NCBI GenBank assembly: GCA_028717865.1
Contig: JAQUMZ010000105.1
Location: forward strand, 1-8,071
Direction of reading: 5' to 3'
Length of the DNA stretch: 8,071 bases
Source: Elusimicrobiota bacterium
Lineage (GTDB): Bacteria > Elusimicrobiota > Elusimicrobia > UBA1565 > UBA9628
Shown here: piece by piece, positions 5,668 through 8,071 of the stretch
Layout: each line of letters opens with the position of its first letter
Numbering within the stretch: position 1 is the first letter of the stretch
The notes under the pieces: generated by a model
Database searches by the model: none
What the model was told of the DNA's origin: nothing
The model's input: the letters and a program-made list of their open reading frames with translations, nothing else
Program-made: the position numbers and the translations under genes

Positions 5668-7548
5668 ATGAAGAAGGGCTGGGCTTTGGGCGGCCTCGTC
5701 CTGGCGGCGCTGGGCGTGCGCGCCTTGAGCTGGCTGCGCGTCTTCCACGACGGCCGCGTCTTCTTCTTCGGCAACGACTCGTGGTATCACATGCGGCGCA
5801 TAGAGTACGCCGTCGGCCACGATCTGCGCCTGCCGGGCCTGGACCCCTATCTGAATTTTCCGGATGGGGGCGCCTCGCTCTGGGGCGGCCTTTTCGACAA
5901 GCTCGCGGCGGCGGCGGCGCTGCTCAGCGGGGCCGCTTACCGCGGGGCCCCCGGGCTGGAGGCGTTTTGCGCCTGGCTGCCGGCCGTCCTGGGCGCGCTC
6001 TGCGTCCTGGCCGTTTTCCTGCTGGGACGGAGCTTCTTCGGCGAAAGGGAGGGTTTCGTCGGCGCCGCGGTTTTGGCGGTCCTGCCCGGGCATGTCCAAT
6101 ATTCCGTGCTGGGCAACCTCGATCATCACGTCCTGGAATGCCTGCTGTTCGGGGCCGCGAGCGCCGCGCTGGTGCGCGGCCGCGACGTCCCGGGCCCGAG
6201 GTGCGCGCTCGCGGCGGGAGCGCTCTTGTGGCTTTTGTTCCTGACGCATCCCGCCCTGGCTTGCCTATACGCGGCGGTGCTTTGGGCGGCGGCGCTGGCG
6301 GGCGCGGCGCAGGGCTGGATGAACCCGGCGGCGCCGTGGGCGTTCCTGGCTCCGGCGGTCCTGTTGCTGCCCGGGTCCTTCCGGAGCCTCTCGGGCGCCG
6401 CCGGCGTGAGCCGCCTGGGCGGCGCCCCGGCGTGGCTGATGTACGAGGGGCCGTCCTTCCTGCAGCCGCTGCTGCTCGCCTTCTGCGGGCTGTCGCTGCT
6501 GCTGGCGTTGCGGCTGCGCCGCGCCCGGTCGAACGCGGGCCGCATCGCGGCGGCCGCGGCCGGCCTCGGCGTCCTGGGGGCGGCGTTGGCCTGGCCCCTG
6601 GCCTCCGGAGCGGGCGAGCTCTTCAAGCGCGATCCGTGGCTGAAGTTCATCGCGGAGACCAGGCCCTTGCTGGCGCCTTCCCCGGAGGCGCCCTGGGCCC
6701 TGGGCTTCGCCGCCCAGAACTTCGGCTATTGGTTTTTCCTCCAGCCGGTATGGTGGCTGTGGACCTGGAGGCGGCCGGTCCGGGGCCGTCCCGACTATTT
6801 CCTGCTCGTTTGGTCGGGGGCCCTTCTGGCCCTGGTCAATATCCAGCTGCGGTTCATGCCGGTTTTCGCCCTGGCTTTGGCCTTGGCCCTGGCCTCCGCG
6901 GCGGTCCGGCTGTGGGACCTGGCCGCCGGACGGGCCGCCTGGCGCCGGGCCGCCGTCGTCGCGGTGCTGGCGGCCGGGCTCTGGCCGTCCTGGGTCTGGC
7001 TCCAGGCCCTGGGGAAGGGCAGCCGGTTCAAGTATTTGACCCTATCCGACCAGGTCTACGAAATGCTGCTCGCGCTGAGGGACCGCAGCCCCGCGACGGC
7101 CGGCTACGAGAACGCCGAGGGCAAGCCCGAATACGGCGTCCTGGCGCCGTGGGATTTCGGCCACGCCATAGTTTATCTGGCGCATCGTCCCGTCGTCGCC
7201 GATCCGTTCGGGCACGGCGTCGGGCGCAGCTACCGCTACTACGCCGCCGTCACTCCCGAGGCGGCTTTGCGGGAGCTCGGCGGCGTTCGCTACGTCATGG
7301 CGCAGGATCTCACCTATCCCCTCACGCAGCGGATTCTGGCCGATTATCTGGGCGTCGGCGCCGGGCATCCCTTGCGCCGCGGGGATTGGCTGGAGCTGTT
7401 CCACATGAAGCTGCTCGCGCAGGACCCGGCGCGGACCGAGCTTTTCGGGGGGCACCGGCTGGTCTACCGCTCGCCCGACGGCAGGGAAAGCCTCTATGAG
7501 GTCGCCGCGCCGCCGTTTCCCAGCCGCGGAAGCGATTTTGTACACTGA
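5668..7548 (+). CDS. STT3/AglB/PglB-type oligosaccharyltransferase (GT66-like)
   Basis: A 626-residue polytopic protein with the catalytic motifs of oligosaccharyltransferases in order. First loop: FFGNDSWYHMRR with Asp37 (family D-x-Y/W-Y-H). Second acidic motif: GNLDHHVLE with Asp152 and Glu157. External-loop-5-type motif: FIAET with Glu330, corresponding to the TIxE/SVSE glutamate. C-terminal soluble domain: APWDFGHAIVYL at 493-504 in place of WWDYG, with Trp495-Asp496 kept but the first Trp replaced by Pro494, then VADPFGHG. The enzyme should transfer a polyprenyl-linked oligosaccharide to Asn (N-x-S/T) of exported proteins at the outer face of the inner membrane. At 626 residues it is shorter than Campylobacter PglB (about 713) and archaeal AglB, with a minimal C-terminal domain. 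The ATG follows the GT4 stop by 3 nt, so it belongs to the same operon. Family assignment is strong; glycan and acceptor sequon specificity are unknown. Confidence 0.9.
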   Translation: MKKGWALGGLVLAALGVRALSWLRVFHDGRVFFFGNDSWYHMRRIEYAVGHDLRLPGLDPYLNFPDGGASLWGGLFDKLAAAAALLSGAAYRGAPGLEAFCAWLPAVLGALCVLAVFLLGRSFFGEREGFVGAAVLAVLPGHVQYSVLGNLDHHVLECLLFGAASAALVRGRDVPGPRCALAAGALLWLLFLTHPALACLYAAVLWAAALAGAAQGWMNPAAPWAFLAPAVLLLPGSFRSLSGAAGVSRLGGAPAWLMYEGPSFLQPLLLAFCGLSLLLALRLRRARSNAGRIAAAAAGLGVLGAALAWPLASGAGELFKRDPWLKFIAETRPLLAPSPEAPWALGFAAQNFGYWFFLQPVWWLWTWRRPVRGRPDYFLLVWSGALLALVNIQLRFMPVFALALALALASAAVRLWDLAAGRAAWRRAAVVAVLAAGLWPSWVWLQALGKGSRFKYLTLSDQVYEMLLALRDRSPATAGYENAEGKPEYGVLAPWDFGHAIVYLAHRPVVADPFGHGVGRSYRYYAAVTPEAALRELGGVRYVMAQDLTYPLTQRILADYLGVGAGHPLRRGDWLELFHMKLLAQDPARTELFGGHRLVYRSPDGRESLYEVAAPPFPSRGSDFVH

Positions 7549-7552
7549 AGCC

Positions 7553-8071
7553 GTGAGACCCAGCCTGCTGCTGGCCGCGGCCGCCGGTTTCTGCGGCTGC
7601 GTGGCCATCCCGGGAGCGATGGACGAGGACCGTCTGGCCCCGCGTTCGGCCATCACCGGGGAGGTTTTCCCGGCTCTCGACGCGGGCTCCAACGAGCAGC
7701 AGAGCCTGCATTTCCTCGTGCGCGCCTACGGCACCGGCAAGGCGCAGCAAATAGCCGACGTCGCGGAGGCGTGCTACCAGCGCATCATGATGGACACGGG
7801 GCTTTCCTCCTTCAAGCCCCTGGGCGGCCTTTACCGCGTCGTAGTCTACGCCGACGCGAACGAATATCTGAAGAAGACCGGCCAGCCCGGCTGGTCGAGC
7901 GGGCTGTCCATAGGCAACGCGATCTACACCTATGAAGGCGGCCACATCGAGGGCGTGCCGTGCCACGAGATGACCCATCTAATTTTTTACGAGTTCATGG
8001 GCCGCTCCGTGCCGGAACAGCGCTGGGTCAACGAGGGCCTGGCCGTTTTCGAGGAGAGCAAGGCCGGCCGT
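7553..8071 (+). CDS. Gluzincin metallopeptidase (peptidase MA-like), probable lipoprotein (3' end missing)
   Basis: Open frame of 173 codons from GTG 7553, 4 nt after the STT3 stop, running off the right edge. The N-terminus is a signal-like hydrophobic stretch ending FCGC, where Cys16 could be the lipidated residue although the lipobox is imperfect. Zinc motif HEMTH is at 138-142, and WVNEGLAVFEE at 158-168 supplies the third ligand Glu161. The 18-residue spacing between HExxH and this Glu matches the M1/peptidase-MA arrangement (HExxH-x18-E with NEGxA). It should be an envelope zinc peptidase of unknown substrate. In-frame TTG 7538 would overlap the STT3 gene. ATG 7619 has a better Shine-Dalgarno sequence (GGGAG) but would discard the signal peptide, so GTG 7553 is preferred. 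Sharing the operon may reflect cleavage or quality control of glycosylated proteins, but that is conjecture. Confidence 0.82.
   Translation, partial: MRPSLLLAAAAGFCGCVAIPGAMDEDRLAPRSAITGEVFPALDAGSNEQQSLHFLVRAYGTGKAQQIADVAEACYQRIMMDTGLSSFKPLGGLYRVVVYADANEYLKKTGQPGWSSGLSIGNAIYTYEGGHIEGVPCHEMTHLIFYEFMGRSVPEQRWVNEGLAVFEESKAGR

Noticed and set aside
4447..6249. 600-residue leftward open frame antisense to the GT4 and STT3 genes
   Set aside because: It spans the boundary of two well-supported genes and has shadow-like composition rich in Gln, Arg and Gly.
7322..7978. 218-residue leftward open frame near the right edge
   Set aside because: It is antisense to the end of the STT3 gene and to the metallopeptidase with its intact HExxH motif; no domain is visible in it.

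Overview
The window is GC-rich bacterial DNA with strong G/C preference at third codon positions, tightly packed genes and long antisense shadow frames. Gene content (two different GT-C membrane glycosyltransferases, a GT4 and a GT9 enzyme, an SGNH hydrolase and a secreted metallopeptidase) points to a cell-surface or protein-glycosylation locus. The lineage cannot be fixed from sequence alone. A GC-rich Elusimicrobiota-like or similar uncultured Gram-negative lineage is my guess, resting mainly on the presence of GT9 and a bacterial STT3, and confidence in it is low.

Layout. Two genes run leftward from the middle: a GT9 (heptosyltransferase-like) gene (751-1968) and, 2 nt after it, an SGNH/GDSL hydrolase gene cut off by the left edge (1-748). 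Four genes run rightward in one apparent operon: a TMTC-like (GT105-type) membrane glycosyltransferase with C-terminal TPRs (2729-4501), a GT4 glycosyltransferase overlapping it by ATGA (4498-5664), an STT3/AglB/PglB-type oligosaccharyltransferase (5668-7548), and a HExxH metallopeptidase, probably a lipoprotein, cut off by the right edge (7553-8071). The two end genes are incomplete.

The divergent intergenic region (1969-2728, 760 bp) is the unusual part. It holds about 2.5 copies of an exact 234-bp tandem repeat (about 1983-2584). Each full unit has four strong hairpins. Hand alignment of units 1 and 2 shows 29 substitutions and no gaps. Only two substitutions fall in the 78 stem positions, and they form a compensatory pair. 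Unit 3 adds a second compensatory pair in another hairpin. Substitutions are spread evenly over the three codon phases, so the repeat looks like a structured non-coding element and not a protein-coding one. From 2585 to 2701 I see only one modest hairpin. At 2702-2740 a perfect 9-bp inverted repeat brackets the most A/T-rich patch, which overlaps the candidate start codons of the rightward operon.

Working model (inference): GT4 and GT9 enzymes extend a lipid-linked or surface glycan in the cytoplasm. The TMTC-like and STT3-like GT-C enzymes use polyprenyl-linked sugars to glycosylate exported proteins. The SGNH hydrolase could trim or transfer acyl groups. The metallopeptidase lipoprotein is a co-transcribed envelope protein. 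The repeat array between the two transcription units may regulate one or both, or may be a mobile structured element that landed there.
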